From JAKANT01 sp035502095 (GTDB lineage: Bacteria; Pseudomonadota; Gammaproteobacteria; Burkholderiales; Burkholderiaceae_F), in the NCBI GenBank assembly GCA_035502095.1, contig DATJUX010000019.1, positions 124,001 to 188,000 of the forward strand: a stretch of DNA of 64,000 bases. Direction: 5' to 3'. The position numbers and the translations under genes are program-made. The notes below the pieces were generated by a model that made no database searches, had not been told where the DNA came from, and worked only from the letters and a program-made list of their open reading frames with translations. Shown here piece after piece: positions 53,791 to 62,955 of the stretch; positions within the stretch are counted from its first letter, which is position 1, and the number at the start of each line of letters is the position of its first letter.

Positions 53791-55572
53791 GTGAAGCTCG
53801 ACGACCGGTTCGAACAGGCAGCGGTGGCGGCAGCCAGCGCTGCCGCACGCGCGCGGCAGCGCCTGCGCCTCGGCGACATGCTGGTCGCGCAGAATGTGAT
53901 CTCCGCGGTGCAGTTGCAGGCGGCGCTCGACGAACAGCGGCGCAGCGGTCGCAAGCTCGGCCAGATCCTGATCGAGGACCGCATCGCCGACGAGTCGACG
54001 ATCGCCGACGCGCTCGCGCAGCAGATGAAGGTGCCCTACGTCGACCTCACCCTCGACAAGGTTTCGCCGCGCATCGCCCGCCTGTTGAACGAGACGCAGG
54101 CACGCAAGTTCCGCGCGCTGCCGATCGATGAGGTGCGCGGCGTCGTGCGCGTCGGCATGGCCGATCCGACCGACCTTTCCGCGTTCGACGAGATCCAGCG
54201 CATCCTGGCGCGCGACATCGACCTCGTCGTCGTGACCGAGACGCGCCTGATCGCGGTGGTCGACCGCCTGTACGGCAGCAGCGAGGAGACGCTCGGTTTC
54301 GCCAAGGAACTCGAGCTCTCGATCGGCGACCAGCCGGTCGACCTCGCCGTCATGCCGGTGCAGGCCGGCGCCGACGATGCGCCGGTGGTCAAGCTCCTGC
54401 AATCGCTGTTCGACGATGCGCTGCGCGCGCACGCTTCCGACATCCACGTCGAGCCGCAGGAAAAGCGACTCGTCATCCGCTTCCGCATCGACGGGGCGCT
54501 GCAGCTGCACACCGAAGCCGAATTGCGCATCGCGCCCGCCGTGGTGCAGCGGCTCAAGCTGATCGCCGGCCTCGACATCGCCGAGCGCCGGCTGCCGCAG
54601 GACGGCCGCTTCGTCGCCAAGGTGCGCGGCCAGAACGTCGACATGCGCATCTCGAGCATGCCGACCCAGTACGGCGAGGCGGTCGCGCTGCGGGTCCTGC
54701 CGCAGCAGCTCGATCTCCTGAGCATCGACAAGCTCGGCATGCCGCAACGCGTGCTCGAGCGGGTGCACGAACTCGTCGACGAGCCGCACGGCATGCTGCT
54801 GGTGACCGGTCCGACCGGCTCGGGCAAGACCACGACGCTCTACAGCGTGCTGGCGCAGATGAACTCGCCGGACGCGAAGGTGGTCACGGTCGAGGATCCG
54901 GTCGAGTACCGCCTGCCCGGCATCAGCCAGGTGCAGGTGCACGAGAAGATCGGCCTCACGTTCGCCACCGTGTTGCGCTCGACGCTGCGCCACGATCCGG
55001 ACATCGTGCTGGTCGGCGAAATGCGCGATCGCGACACGGTGGAGACCGGGCTGCGTGCCGCCATGACCGGCCATATGGTGCTGTCGACCTTGCACACCAA
55101 CGACTCGGCCTCGACGCCGATCCGCCTCGCGGACATGGGCGCGCCGACATACCTGATCGCGACCTCGCTCAAGCTGGTGCTCGCGCAACGCCTGGTGCGC
55201 CTGACCTGCCCGCATTGCGCACAGCCGCACAAGGCGAGCGCCCAGGAGCACGCGTTCCTGCGCGCGGTGATCGGCGCGGCCGCCGACGTGGCGCTGGACG
55301 GCAGCACGCCGCTGCGGATCGGCTCGGGCTGCAATCACTGCAACCACACCGGCCAGAGCGGCCGCCATGGCGTCTACGAACTGCTCGACATGACGCCGCG
55401 CGTGGTGCGCGCGCTGCTCTCGCAGGACAGCAATGCGTACATGCAGGAAGCGCGGCGCGAGATCGGCCAGCTGTCGCTCGCCCATCACGCCTGCGAACTC
55501 GTCCTGCGCGGCGCGACGACGGTGCGCGAGGTGATGCGCAGCATCGGCCGCGTGCACGACGCCGAGCAATAG
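53791..55572 (+). CDS. mshE: MSHA pilus assembly ATPase MshE
   Basis: Polymerisation ATPase of a mannose-sensitive-haemagglutinin-type pilus, 593 aa, starting with GTG. The N-terminal MshEN domain has the c-di-GMP motif RLGDMLVAQNVISAVQLQAAL (from residue 26) ending in RKLGQIL at 54-60. Walker A is GPTGSGKT at 340-347, followed by VTVEDPVEYRLPGI. A C-terminal cysteine cluster (CPHC and CNHC) is a zinc-binding site of GspE-like ATPases. It starts a plus-strand cluster of pilus genes. Activity is likely controlled by c-di-GMP, by analogy with Vibrio MshE. Confidence 0.9.
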   Translation: MKLDDRFEQAAVAAASAAARARQRLRLGDMLVAQNVISAVQLQAALDEQRRSGRKLGQILIEDRIADESTIADALAQQMKVPYVDLTLDKVSPRIARLLNETQARKFRALPIDEVRGVVRVGMADPTDLSAFDEIQRILARDIDLVVVTETRLIAVVDRLYGSSEETLGFAKELELSIGDQPVDLAVMPVQAGADDAPVVKLLQSLFDDALRAHASDIHVEPQEKRLVIRFRIDGALQLHTEAELRIAPAVVQRLKLIAGLDIAERRLPQDGRFVAKVRGQNVDMRISSMPTQYGEAVALRVLPQQLDLLSIDKLGMPQRVLERVHELVDEPHGMLLVTGPTGSGKTTTLYSVLAQMNSPDAKVVTVEDPVEYRLPGISQVQVHEKIGLTFATVLRSTLRHDPDIVLVGEMRDRDTVETGLRAAMTGHMVLSTLHTNDSASTPIRLADMGAPTYLIATSLKLVLAQRLVRLTCPHCAQPHKASAQEHAFLRAVIGAAADVALDGSTPLRIGSGCNHCNHTGQSGRHGVYELLDMTPRVVRALLSQDSNAYMQEARREIGQLSLAHHACELVLRGATTVREVMRSIGRVHDAEQ

Positions 55573-55582
55573 GCAGCCCGCC

Positions 55583-56806
55583 ATGCCGCAATTCGCCTAC
55601 TCGGCCCGCTCCGCAAGCGGAGAGAAGATCGACGGGGTGCTCGATGCCGGCGACACGAACGCGCTCGCCGAGCTGCTCTCTGCGCAGGGCCTGATGCTGT
55701 TGCGCGCCGAGGCGCGCACCGCGACCAACGCGGCAGCGGGCGGGCTGTTCGCCCGCCTGTTCGGCGAGCGCATCAAGCTGGTCGACCTGATCCTGTTCTG
55801 CCGCCAGCTGGCGACGCTGCTCAAGGCCGGCGTGCCGCTGTTGCGCTCGTTGCGCGGCCTGGAGGAGTCGGCCACCAATCGCCGCTTCGCGCAGGTGCTG
55901 GCCGACCTGCAGCAGCAGCTGGAGAGCGGACGTCAGCTGTCGGCATCGATGAAGCAGCAGCCGGCGGTGTTCACCAATTACATGGTGAGCACGGTCAAGG
56001 TCGGCGAGGTGACCGGCCGGCTCTCGGAGGCGTTCCAGGGCCTTTATACCCAGCTCAGTTTCGAGCGCGAGAACCGCGAGGCGGTGGCCGCCGCGCTGCG
56101 TTATCCGTCGTTCGTGCTCGCGATCGCGGCGGCCGCACTGATCGCGGTCAATATCTTCGTGATCCCGGCGTTCGCCAACGTGTACCGCACCTTCAAGGCC
56201 GACCTGCCGCCGATCACGCTGCTCCTGATCGCGGTCTCGGACTTCATCATCCATTTCGGCTGGCTGATGGCCGCGCTCGGCATCGTCGCGGCGATTGGCT
56301 TCGTCGCGTGGTTGCGCACGCCTGGCGGGCTGCGCTTCTGGCATTCGTTCCTGCTGCGCCTGCCGATCGTCGGCGCGCTGATCCACAAGGCGACGCTGGC
56401 GCGCTTCGCGAAGAGCTTCGGCCTGGCGCTCAAGGCCGGTGTGCCGGTGGTCGACGCGCTGAACGTCGCCGTGGAGACGAGCGGCAACGTCGTCATCGGC
56501 GAAAGGATCGCCACGATGGGACTCGCCGCGGAACGCGGCGAGTCGCTCGCGCGTGCGGCCCGCAACACGGGGGTGTTCACACCGACGGTGCTGCAGATGT
56601 TCGCGGTCGGTGAAGAAACCGGTGCGCTCGACGAAATGATGACCGAGGTCGCGGAACACTTCCAGAAGGAAGTCGACTATGCGATCAAGTCGCTCGGCGC
56701 GCAGATCGAACCGATCATGATCCTCGTGCTCGGCGCGATGATCCTGGTGTTCGCGCTGGGCGTCTTCCTCCCCATGTGGGACCTGTCCCGCGTCGCGATC
56801 AAGTGA
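55583..56806 (+). CDS. mshG: MSHA pilus platform protein MshG
   Basis: Inner-membrane GspF/PilC-type platform protein, 407 aa, with three hydrophobic segments. Family features: FAYSARSASGEKIDGVL at the N-terminus, FCRQLATLLKAGVPLLRSLRGLEES in the first repeat, and RFAKSFGLALKAGVPVVDALNVA in the second, with EETGALDEMMTEVAEHFQKEVDYAI towards the end. It is 10 bp after mshE. The pair is the core of pilus assembly. Confidence 0.9.
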   Translation: MPQFAYSARSASGEKIDGVLDAGDTNALAELLSAQGLMLLRAEARTATNAAAGGLFARLFGERIKLVDLILFCRQLATLLKAGVPLLRSLRGLEESATNRRFAQVLADLQQQLESGRQLSASMKQQPAVFTNYMVSTVKVGEVTGRLSEAFQGLYTQLSFERENREAVAAALRYPSFVLAIAAAALIAVNIFVIPAFANVYRTFKADLPPITLLLIAVSDFIIHFGWLMAALGIVAAIGFVAWLRTPGGLRFWHSFLLRLPIVGALIHKATLARFAKSFGLALKAGVPVVDALNVAVETSGNVVIGERIATMGLAAERGESLARAARNTGVFTPTVLQMFAVGEETGALDEMMTEVAEHFQKEVDYAIKSLGAQIEPIMILVLGAMILVFALGVFLPMWDLSRVAIK

Positions 56807-57279
56807 CGACGCGCGACGCGAGTCGTCATCACGAGCCGGAAGCGAGGGATCTCGGGGCAGAACGAAGAGCGACGCCGGAGCAAAGGCGGGATCCCCCGTC
56901 GCCTTGCTCCGCGGAAGGAAAGGGTGGGCGATTACTCAGACCTTCGTCCTCCCGCGTTTCTGACAACACAGACCCCCCGCATGCGACGCTTCTGACGCGG
57001 AACTGTTGCCGGCCCGGCGGTTCGCAAAGGACCTCAGCCAGGTGCAAGGTCGCGTAGGGGCATTTCCTACACCCGAGGGTACGTTCCACCGAAATGCCCG
57101 GAACTCCCGCACCGGGTGGTCGCTTATCACCCCTTCGGCTCGGTCCGGAATACCGAACAATCCGATCCGTAGCAAGCCGTTCCGCTCAAGCCCTGCGCGG
57201 AATGAACCGTAGATCCAATCAGGCGCGGAGTCCGGACCTCCTGGCGGCTTCTCGCGCGGCAACCGCAAAGGGAACTGTC
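56807..57279 (+). other. 473-bp structured leader before the major pilin gene
   Basis: No convincing gene. The right half folds repeatedly: a GC hairpin at 56997-57025 (gcggaac facing gttcgc), a small acct/aggt hairpin at 57031-57043, a 9-bp inverted repeat gggcatttc/gaaatgccc (57058-57066 and 57091-57099), and ttccgc/gcggaa (57180-57185 and 57197-57202). The left half has purine-rich sequence and repeats reminiscent of dispersed elements. It may be a 5' untranslated leader that regulates or stabilises abundant pilin mRNA. Confidence 0.45.
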
Positions 57280-57750
57280 ATGTCGCAACGCAAGCAGACT
57301 CAAGCCGGCTTCACGCTGGTGGAACTGGTGATCGTCATCCTCATCCTCGGCATCCTCTCGGCCGTCGCGCTGCCGCGGTTCGTCAACCTCGGCATCCAGG
57401 CGCGCCAGGCCAAGGCGGACGCCGTGTACGGCGCGGTGCGCGCGGCGACGCAGATCGTGCGTGCTGCGGCACTCGTCAACAACGCGACTGGCGCCACCGG
57501 CACCGTCACGCTCGACGGCGCGACCGTGAACACGGTCTACGGTTTCCCGGAAGCCAGCAACGCTGGCATCGTGTCGGCTGCGGGCTTCACCAACGCCGGT
57601 GCCGACGACAAGCTCACGATCACCACCGCGGCCGGCGTGACGACGATCCAGGTCAACGGCGCGACGACGGCGGCGCAGTGCCAGATCACCTACACCCAGG
57701 CGACGGCGGCCGCCGCGGCGTCTTCGGCCGAGGTGAACACCGGCTGCTGA
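57280..57750 (+). CDS. mshA: Type IV (MSHA-type) major pilin
   Basis: Pilin subunit, 156 aa. The prepilin peptidase site is QAG/FTLVELVIVILILGILSA: cleavage after Gly10, with the assembly Glu at mature position 5. Residues 11-35 form the hydrophobic helix. Cys134 and the terminal Cys156 form the pilin disulfide loop. The mature protein is rich in Ala, Thr and Val. The gene follows a long structured leader and precedes minor pilin genes. It could equally be named mshB; major-pilin status is inferred from position and completeness. Confidence 0.85.
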   Translation: MSQRKQTQAGFTLVELVIVILILGILSAVALPRFVNLGIQARQAKADAVYGAVRAATQIVRAAALVNNATGATGTVTLDGATVNTVYGFPEASNAGIVSAAGFTNAGADDKLTITTAAGVTTIQVNGATTAAQCQITYTQATAAAAASSAEVNTGC

Positions 57751-57839
57751 CGCGGCAGGTCTGGCCGGACCTGCGAGGTCCACACCCAAGCGCGGCGCCG
57801 CTGGCAACAGTGGGCGCCGCGTTCGCTTTCGAGCCGACG

Positions 57840-58325
57840 ATGACTCGCCTCCGCGGTCCCGGACTGCCCGTGCACGCACGCGGCTTCACCCTGGTCGAGC
57901 TGATCATGGTGGTGCTCCTGCTCGGTATTCTTTCGTTCTTCGCTGGTTCGCATCTGAGCGACCGCAACCAGGCCAACGCGCGCGGCTTTGCGGAACAGGT
58001 CGCCTCGACGCTGCGCTTCGCCCAGAAGGCGGCAATCGCGCAACGGCGCAACATCTACGTCAACATCGACACGACCGCGCGCCGCGTGCGCGCGTGCCTC
58101 GACGCGTCGACCTCCTGCGCGAGCCCGCTCGCGAGCCCGGGCGGCGGCTCGCTCGACATCACGGGCGCCAGCGGGCTCACGCTGACCAGCGGCGCGACGC
58201 AGTTTTCGTTCGATGCGCTTGGACGCCCCTCGTTCACCAGCAATCTCGTACTCACCAGCAGCGCGAACGGCTCGACCTTCACCGTCACCGTGCAGACGGA
58301 GAGCGGTTATGTGCAGCGGAGCTAG
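57840..58325 (+). CDS. mshC: Minor pseudopilin MshC-like (GspH/FimT class)
   Basis: Minor pilin, 161 aa, with the cleavage site ARG/FTLVELIMVVLLLGILSFFA. The mature helix is followed by FAEQVASTLRFAQKAAIAQRRNIYV, typical of GspH/FimT proteins. The C-terminal part is beta-rich and has a Cys pair. It lies 89 bp after the pilin gene and overlaps the possible mshD start region. It would help prime pilus assembly at the tip. Confidence 0.82.
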   Translation: MTRLRGPGLPVHARGFTLVELIMVVLLLGILSFFAGSHLSDRNQANARGFAEQVASTLRFAQKAAIAQRRNIYVNIDTTARRVRACLDASTSCASPLASPGGGSLDITGASGLTLTSGATQFSFDALGRPSFTSNLVLTSSANGSTFTVTVQTESGYVQRS

Positions 58326-58335
58326 CCGCCGCATT

Positions 58336-58440
58336 TCCTCCTCCGCCTGCGGGGGAGGGTCAGGGCGGGGGGTGAAGAGCGGGAATCACGCTCCGGGCCC
58401 TCACCCCTTCCCCCACCCGCACGCGCGGGGGAGGCGAAAA
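58336..58440. repeat. REP-like GC element covering the mshD start
   Basis: Two hairpins face each other: ctcctccgcctgcgggggag at 58339-58355 and cccccacccgcacgcgcgggggagg at 58410-58433, with gggtcagggcgggggg and ccctcaccccttccc forming a longer inverted pair. The sequence resembles the ccctcacccc-type intergenic repeat I know from betaproteobacteria and xanthomonads. The in-frame GTG at 58372 lies inside it, so the repeat is part of the mshD leader. Confidence 0.6.
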
Positions 58441-58941
58441 GGGCCGGGTCGCTTCGCGCTTGCGCGCGGGGCGACCTTGGTCGAGGTCGTGCTTTTCATC
58501 GTCATCGTCGCCACCGCGCTAAGCACCGTGCTGGGCACGCTCGCGCTCACGGTGGGCCGGTCGTCCGATCCGCTCGTCGCGCGCCAGGCGCTCACGGCCG
58601 CCGAATCGTTGCTGGAGGAAGTGATGGCGCAGCCGTACACGGCGAACGATCTCGACGGTGGACCGGACGCGATGGGGCCGGAGGCCGGCGAATCGCGCTT
58701 TTCCACGACGTCGCCGTTCGACCATGTCGACGACTACGCGGGATACACGGAAACCGGCATCTACAAGCCCGATGGCACCGCAGTGCCAGGGTTGAGCGGA
58801 TACAACGCCAGCGTCGCGGTCGCGAACCAGCCGCTCGACGACATTCCGTCGGGCGAAGGGTTGCTGGTCACGGTGACGGTCACGGGACCGGGCGGCTATT
58901 CGGTCTCGGTGAGCGGGTTTCGGGCGCGGGTGTCGCCGTGA
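58372..58941 (+). CDS. mshD: Minor pseudopilin MshD-like (PilV/GspI class)
   Basis: Minor pilin, 189 aa from GTG 58372. The prepilin site is LARG/ATLVEVVLFIVIVATALS: Gly33 then a mature helix with Glu at mature position 5. LLEEVMAQPYTANDLDG follows, as in MshD/PilV. The leader of 33 residues (KSGNHAPGPHPFPHPHARGR) is unusually long and derives from a REP-like repeat. The only other in-frame start, ATG 58309, would make it longer still, and none lies between 58372 and the cleavage site. The GTG has a purine-rich upstream. It overlaps mshO by 4 bp. Confidence 0.75.
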   Translation: MKSGNHAPGPHPFPHPHARGRRKGPGRFALARGATLVEVVLFIVIVATALSTVLGTLALTVGRSSDPLVARQALTAAESLLEEVMAQPYTANDLDGGPDAMGPEAGESRFSTTSPFDHVDDYAGYTETGIYKPDGTAVPGLSGYNASVAVANQPLDDIPSGEGLLVTVTVTGPGGYSVSVSGFRARVSP

Positions 58942-59804
58942 GGACGAGCGCGAGTCTGTGCCCCCACCCATCGCGCTTCTCGCGCGGTTTCTCGTTGGTG
59001 GAACTCGTGGTCGTCATCGTCGTGCTCGGCATCCTCGGCGCGTCGGTCGCGGTCTTCATCAACAACCCGGTGCGCGGATTCTTCGCCACGGCGCGGCGCG
59101 CGCAGCTCACCGACGCCGCCGACACCACCGTGCGGCGCATGATCCGCGACCTGCAGTCGGCCACGCCGAACTCGGTGCGCATCACGGCCAGCGGCTCGAC
59201 GTTCTACCTGGAATACACGCCGATCTCCGACATGGGGCGCTACCGCTACGCCACCTCGGGCGGCAACGACCCGACCGGCACCAACGTCCTCGATGTCACC
59301 GATCCGACCGATACGTCGTTCCAGGTCCTCGGGCCTCCGGTGAACGTACCTGCCGCGGCCAAGCTCGTCATCTTCAACCTCGGCTACGGCAGCTCCGACC
59401 TCTACGCCGGCGGCAATCGGCGCGACGTGACGACCGCGGCCGGCTCGGCGAGCTCGATCACGTTCACCTCGACCGGAAGCGCGTGGCCGGCGGACTCGCC
59501 CGATCATCGCTTCTACCTCGTCACGACGCCGGTGACCTACGTCTGCGCGCCGGTCGCCGGCGGGACCGGACGGCTCGATCGCTACAGCGGCTATGCGCTG
59601 CAGGCGACCCAGCCCGCGAGCACCACGACGCTGCCACTTTCGACCGCTTCCGACGCGCTCATGCTCGACAAGGTGAGCGGCTGCCTGTTCGAGACGACTC
59701 CCGTGCTGGCCAACCTCAATGCGGTCGGCATCACGCTGCAGCTGACCGACAGCGGCGAAACCGTCACGCTGTACGCGCAGACCTACCTGGACAACACGCC
59801 ATGA
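58938..59804 (+). CDS. mshO: Minor pseudopilin MshO-like (GspJ class)
   Basis: Minor pilin, 288 aa, GTG start overlapping the mshD stop (GTGA). The prepilin site is SRG/FSLVELVVVIVVLGILGA. The rest is a beta-rich globular domain with DAADTTVRRMIRDLQSA after the helix, like MshO. A Cys near the C-terminus (SGCLFETTP) and another in VCAPVAGG may pair. It overlaps mshP by 4 bp (ATGA). Confidence 0.8.
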   Translation: MRTSASLCPHPSRFSRGFSLVELVVVIVVLGILGASVAVFINNPVRGFFATARRAQLTDAADTTVRRMIRDLQSATPNSVRITASGSTFYLEYTPISDMGRYRYATSGGNDPTGTNVLDVTDPTDTSFQVLGPPVNVPAAAKLVIFNLGYGSSDLYAGGNRRDVTTAAGSASSITFTSTGSAWPADSPDHRFYLVTTPVTYVCAPVAGGTGRLDRYSGYALQATQPASTTTLPLSTASDALMLDKVSGCLFETTPVLANLNAVGITLQLTDSGETVTLYAQTYLDNTP

Positions 59805-60298
59805 GAGCGCCGCGGTCCGCCTCCGGCTTCGCGATGATCACCGCGATCTTCCTGCTGGTGATCCTCGCCGCGTTCGCGTCGTTCGCCGTGAGCTTCGCGA
59901 CCAACGCCGCGGCCACGCACGCGGTGGCGGTGCAGGGTGCGCGCGCATATCAGGCCGCCAACGCGGGGCTGGAATGGGCCGGCTACCAGGTCAAGGATCC
60001 CGACAACACGCTTGCGCCGGGTGCGACCAACCTGCCCGACTGCTTCGCCAACAAGACGCTCGCGCTGCCGGCGGCGATGGGCAGCTTCACGGTGCAGGTC
60101 AGCTGCACGCGTTATCCGTCGTTCTCCGCGACGCCGAATTTCAACGAAGAAGGCGACAAGCGCAGCGCCTATTACGTGATCGTCTCGATCGCCACCCTCG
60201 GCACGCCGGGGACCGTGGATTACCTGGAGCGCAAGCTCGAGTCGCGCATCGAGAGGTGCAAGGACCCGGCGGGAACGGCGCCCAACTATGCGTGCTGA
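59801..60298 (+). CDS. mshP: MSHA biogenesis protein MshP-like (PilX/GspK class)
   Basis: Small protein of 165 aa with an N-terminal hydrophobic helix (GFAMITAIFLLVILAAFASFAVSFA) without a glutamate at position 5 and a following helix with YQAANAGLEWAGYQV, as in MshP. Two cysteines (SCTRYP and the terminal C) may pair. It is 4-bp coupled to mshO and overlaps mshQ by 11 bp. Confidence 0.8.
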   Translation: MRAPRSASGFAMITAIFLLVILAAFASFAVSFATNAAATHAVAVQGARAYQAANAGLEWAGYQVKDPDNTLAPGATNLPDCFANKTLALPAAMGSFTVQVSCTRYPSFSATPNFNEEGDKRSAYYVIVSIATLGTPGTVDYLERKLESRIERCKDPAGTAPNYAC

Positions 60299-62858
60299 TC
60301 TCCCTTCGCGCCTGAACCGATGGCTGCGCGCACTGGCGCTCGGCTGCGCGCTCGCCCTCGTCGTCCCCGGCGCGCTGGCGCAGATCGCGTTTCGCGCCGG
60401 CACCAGCGCTTCGGTCACGAGCGGCACCACGCTGACGATCAACGTGCCCACGGGCACGACGGTCAACGACGTGATGATCGCGAGCGTCACGTTCCGCCCT
60501 TGCAGCAGCAACGACGGCAACAACTGCACCAAGACGATCACGCCGCCGACGGGCTGGACCCTGGTCGACTCGATCGACCAGAAGAGCGGGGGCGGAACCG
60601 GGGGCTACGGCGTGCGCCTCTTCGTCTACCAGCGCGTCGTGACCGGCACCGAGCCGGCGAGCTATACGTGGACGTTCGGCGGATCGCCGGCGCTCACCGG
60701 GGCCGTCGGCGGGATCCTCACGTTCGATGGCGTCGACAATTCGAGCCCCGTCGTCGCCACCGCAGACCAGGCCAACGGCGCGAACCAGAGCCAGCCGGCG
60801 CCGAGCGTCAATGCGGGCGGCGTCAACAACACGCTGCTGGTGACGACGCACGCCACGCTCTCGTCCGGCACGTTCGCGCCGCCAGCGGGCATGACCGAGC
60901 GCGTCGATCGCGCCTCGCTCACGACGCCCGACGACCTGGGACTGTCGCTGGAGATGAACACGCTCGCGTTCACGGGCACGGGTGCCACCGGAACCAAGAC
61001 CGCCACGCTTTCCAATCCCCCGGTCGCGGATGACGGCGCCGCCGAATCCCTGCTGCTGCGCCCCGACACGAGCGTGGCCACGATCCCCGGCGGCTTCAAC
61101 GCGTTCGAGACCTCGACGGCCGCGGGCGCCATCACCGGCGTGATCAAGACCAAGATCGCGGGCACCTCGTTCTCGCTCGCGGTGGTGGCACTCAATTCGA
61201 CCCGCACCGCCGTCCTGACGACCTTCGCCGGCACCGTGACGACCGAACTGATCGATGCCAGCAACAACACCGGGGCGCTCAACGCGACCACCGGCTGCCG
61301 CAGCACCTGGACCAGCATCGCCACGCTGTCGCCCAACCCGACCTTCATCGCGTCCGAAAACGGCCGCGACACGGAGACGTTCCTCGCGAACAACGCGTAT
61401 CGCGACGTGCGCGTGCGCGTCACCTACACCAACGGCAGCACCACCGTGGTCGGCTGTTCGACCGACGACTTCGCGATCCGCCCGGCCTCGTTCGCCAACG
61501 TGCAGGCGACGGACGCCACCGACACTACGACCGGCGTGACGCGCGTGCTGAACAACGCGGCGACCACCAGCGGCGTCGTGCATCACGCCGGGCGCGCATT
61601 CTCGCTGGTGGGCGCGGCGGTATCGTCGACCGGCACGACCACCTCCGGCTACAACGGCACGCCGACGCTCGGCGTCACGACCTGCACGACTCCGGCCGGC
61701 TGCATGGCGGGATCGATGTCCTCGACGCTCACCGCAACCGCGGGCGCGGTCACCGGCACCGCGACCTACAGCGAAGCCGGGGTCATCACGGCGACCCTGA
61801 CCGATTCGACGTTCGCGGCCGTCGATGCCGCCGACTCGACGCTCGCGGAGCGCACGATCAGCAGCGCCGCGATCACCATCGGCCGCTTCGTGCCCGAGGC
61901 ATACCGCCTGTCGGCCTCGACCACGCCTGCGTTCGCGCCGCCGCTCTGCGGCGCGGGGCCAGGGTCGCAATCGTTCGTCTTCGTCGGCCAGAACTTCACG
62001 CTCGGCACCACGCCGGTCGTGCTCGCGACACCGATCAACGTCGGCGGCACCGTGCTCGCCAATGCGCGCCCCCGCTTCGGCACCAGCGCCGTGACCACCA
62101 GCGTGACCGCGACCGGGGCACCGGTGGCGCTCGCCGGCAGCGTCAGCGCAAGCGGCGTCGCCACGTCGGCCACCGCGACCATCTCGTTCACCGGCACCAG
62201 CTTCAATTTCACGCGCGGCACGACGCCGGTGGCGAGCTTCACGCCGACCATCGGCATGACGGTCGATGTCAGCGATACGACCGAGACCGGCACCGCCGGC
62301 AACTCGGCGATCAACGACGAAGCGACCCTGAGCATCAGTCCGATCGCGTTCAGCCCGGCGGCGAGTCCGTTCTACTACGGGCGCGCCGAGCTCTATCCGA
62401 CCGTCGGCGACTACCGGCGCGACCTGATCGTGCCGCTCGAGATCCAGGCGTGGAACGGCCTCGGCTGGATGCCGCTGACGGCCGCCGCTGCGTGCATCAG
62501 CGCCGGTGCGACCACGTTCGCCTACAGCCAGCCGACGGGCGCGCTCGCCGGTGCGGGCGGCGCGTTCAACTGCGCGACCGAGGTCACCGGCACGGTGACG
62601 ACGAGCAACGGCCGCGCGTCCATCTCGTTTGCGAATCCCCCGTACAGCGCATCGACGCAGCCTTCCGCCATGACCGTGACGCTGAACCTGCTGTCGACTG
62701 CGTCCGGCCAGAGTTGCAGCGCGCCCAGCACGAGCACCGCCGCGACCACGGCGGCGATGCCGTGGCTCGCATCGCCGGGCGGCGCCAATCCGAGCGCTCG
62801 CGTCACGTGGGGCCGGGTGCGCGGCGATTCGATGTTCGTGCGCGAGCGATTCGACTGA
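60288..62858 (+). CDS. mshQ: MshQ-like large secreted protein (DUF6701)
   Basis: Secreted protein of 856 aa. The signal peptide ends near ALAQ (about residue 32). The body is Thr/Ser/Ala-rich beta-sandwich sequence with few Lys; the C-terminal third carries DUF6701 features such as FYYGRAELYPTVGDYRRDLIVPLEIQAWNGLGWMPL. In MSHA loci MshQ is thought to be a pilus-associated or tip-located protein. The start overlaps mshP by 11 bp. The stop is followed by a cgcggat repeat and then the mshI operon. Confidence 0.85.
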   Translation: MRADLPSRLNRWLRALALGCALALVVPGALAQIAFRAGTSASVTSGTTLTINVPTGTTVNDVMIASVTFRPCSSNDGNNCTKTITPPTGWTLVDSIDQKSGGGTGGYGVRLFVYQRVVTGTEPASYTWTFGGSPALTGAVGGILTFDGVDNSSPVVATADQANGANQSQPAPSVNAGGVNNTLLVTTHATLSSGTFAPPAGMTERVDRASLTTPDDLGLSLEMNTLAFTGTGATGTKTATLSNPPVADDGAAESLLLRPDTSVATIPGGFNAFETSTAAGAITGVIKTKIAGTSFSLAVVALNSTRTAVLTTFAGTVTTELIDASNNTGALNATTGCRSTWTSIATLSPNPTFIASENGRDTETFLANNAYRDVRVRVTYTNGSTTVVGCSTDDFAIRPASFANVQATDATDTTTGVTRVLNNAATTSGVVHHAGRAFSLVGAAVSSTGTTTSGYNGTPTLGVTTCTTPAGCMAGSMSSTLTATAGAVTGTATYSEAGVITATLTDSTFAAVDAADSTLAERTISSAAITIGRFVPEAYRLSASTTPAFAPPLCGAGPGSQSFVFVGQNFTLGTTPVVLATPINVGGTVLANARPRFGTSAVTTSVTATGAPVALAGSVSASGVATSATATISFTGTSFNFTRGTTPVASFTPTIGMTVDVSDTTETGTAGNSAINDEATLSISPIAFSPAASPFYYGRAELYPTVGDYRRDLIVPLEIQAWNGLGWMPLTAAAACISAGATTFAYSQPTGALAGAGGAFNCATEVTGTVTTSNGRASISFANPPYSASTQPSAMTVTLNLLSTASGQSCSAPSTSTAATTAAMPWLASPGGANPSARVTWGRVRGDSMFVRERFD

Positions 62859-62869
62859 ACCCCGGGAGC

Positions 62870-62955
62870 CGACGCGGATTGACGCGGATATGAAGCGGAT
62901 TTCTTCGCCTTATCCGCGGTAATCCGCTTGCCTCCGCCTCATCCGCGGCAAGGGC
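62870..62955. repeat. cgcggat palindromic repeat, copy 4
   Basis: Directly after mshQ. Direct units gacgcggattgacgcggat and gaagcggat (62871-62900) face inverted units tatccgcggtaatccgc and catccgcgg (62911-62948). It is the same unit and spacing as copies 1-3, and would form a hairpin at the 3' end of the mshQ message. Confidence 0.62.

Noticed and set aside
56997..57202. c-di-GMP-I (GEMM) riboswitch before the pilin
   Set aside because: A GCAAAG piece occurs, but the required GGGCAAACC, GAAA tetraloop and GACGCAAAGCC arrangement is missing.
56807..57279. Sigma-54 promoter for the pilin
   Set aside because: No GG-N10-GC pair with correct spacing was found; the nearest candidate has only nine bases between.
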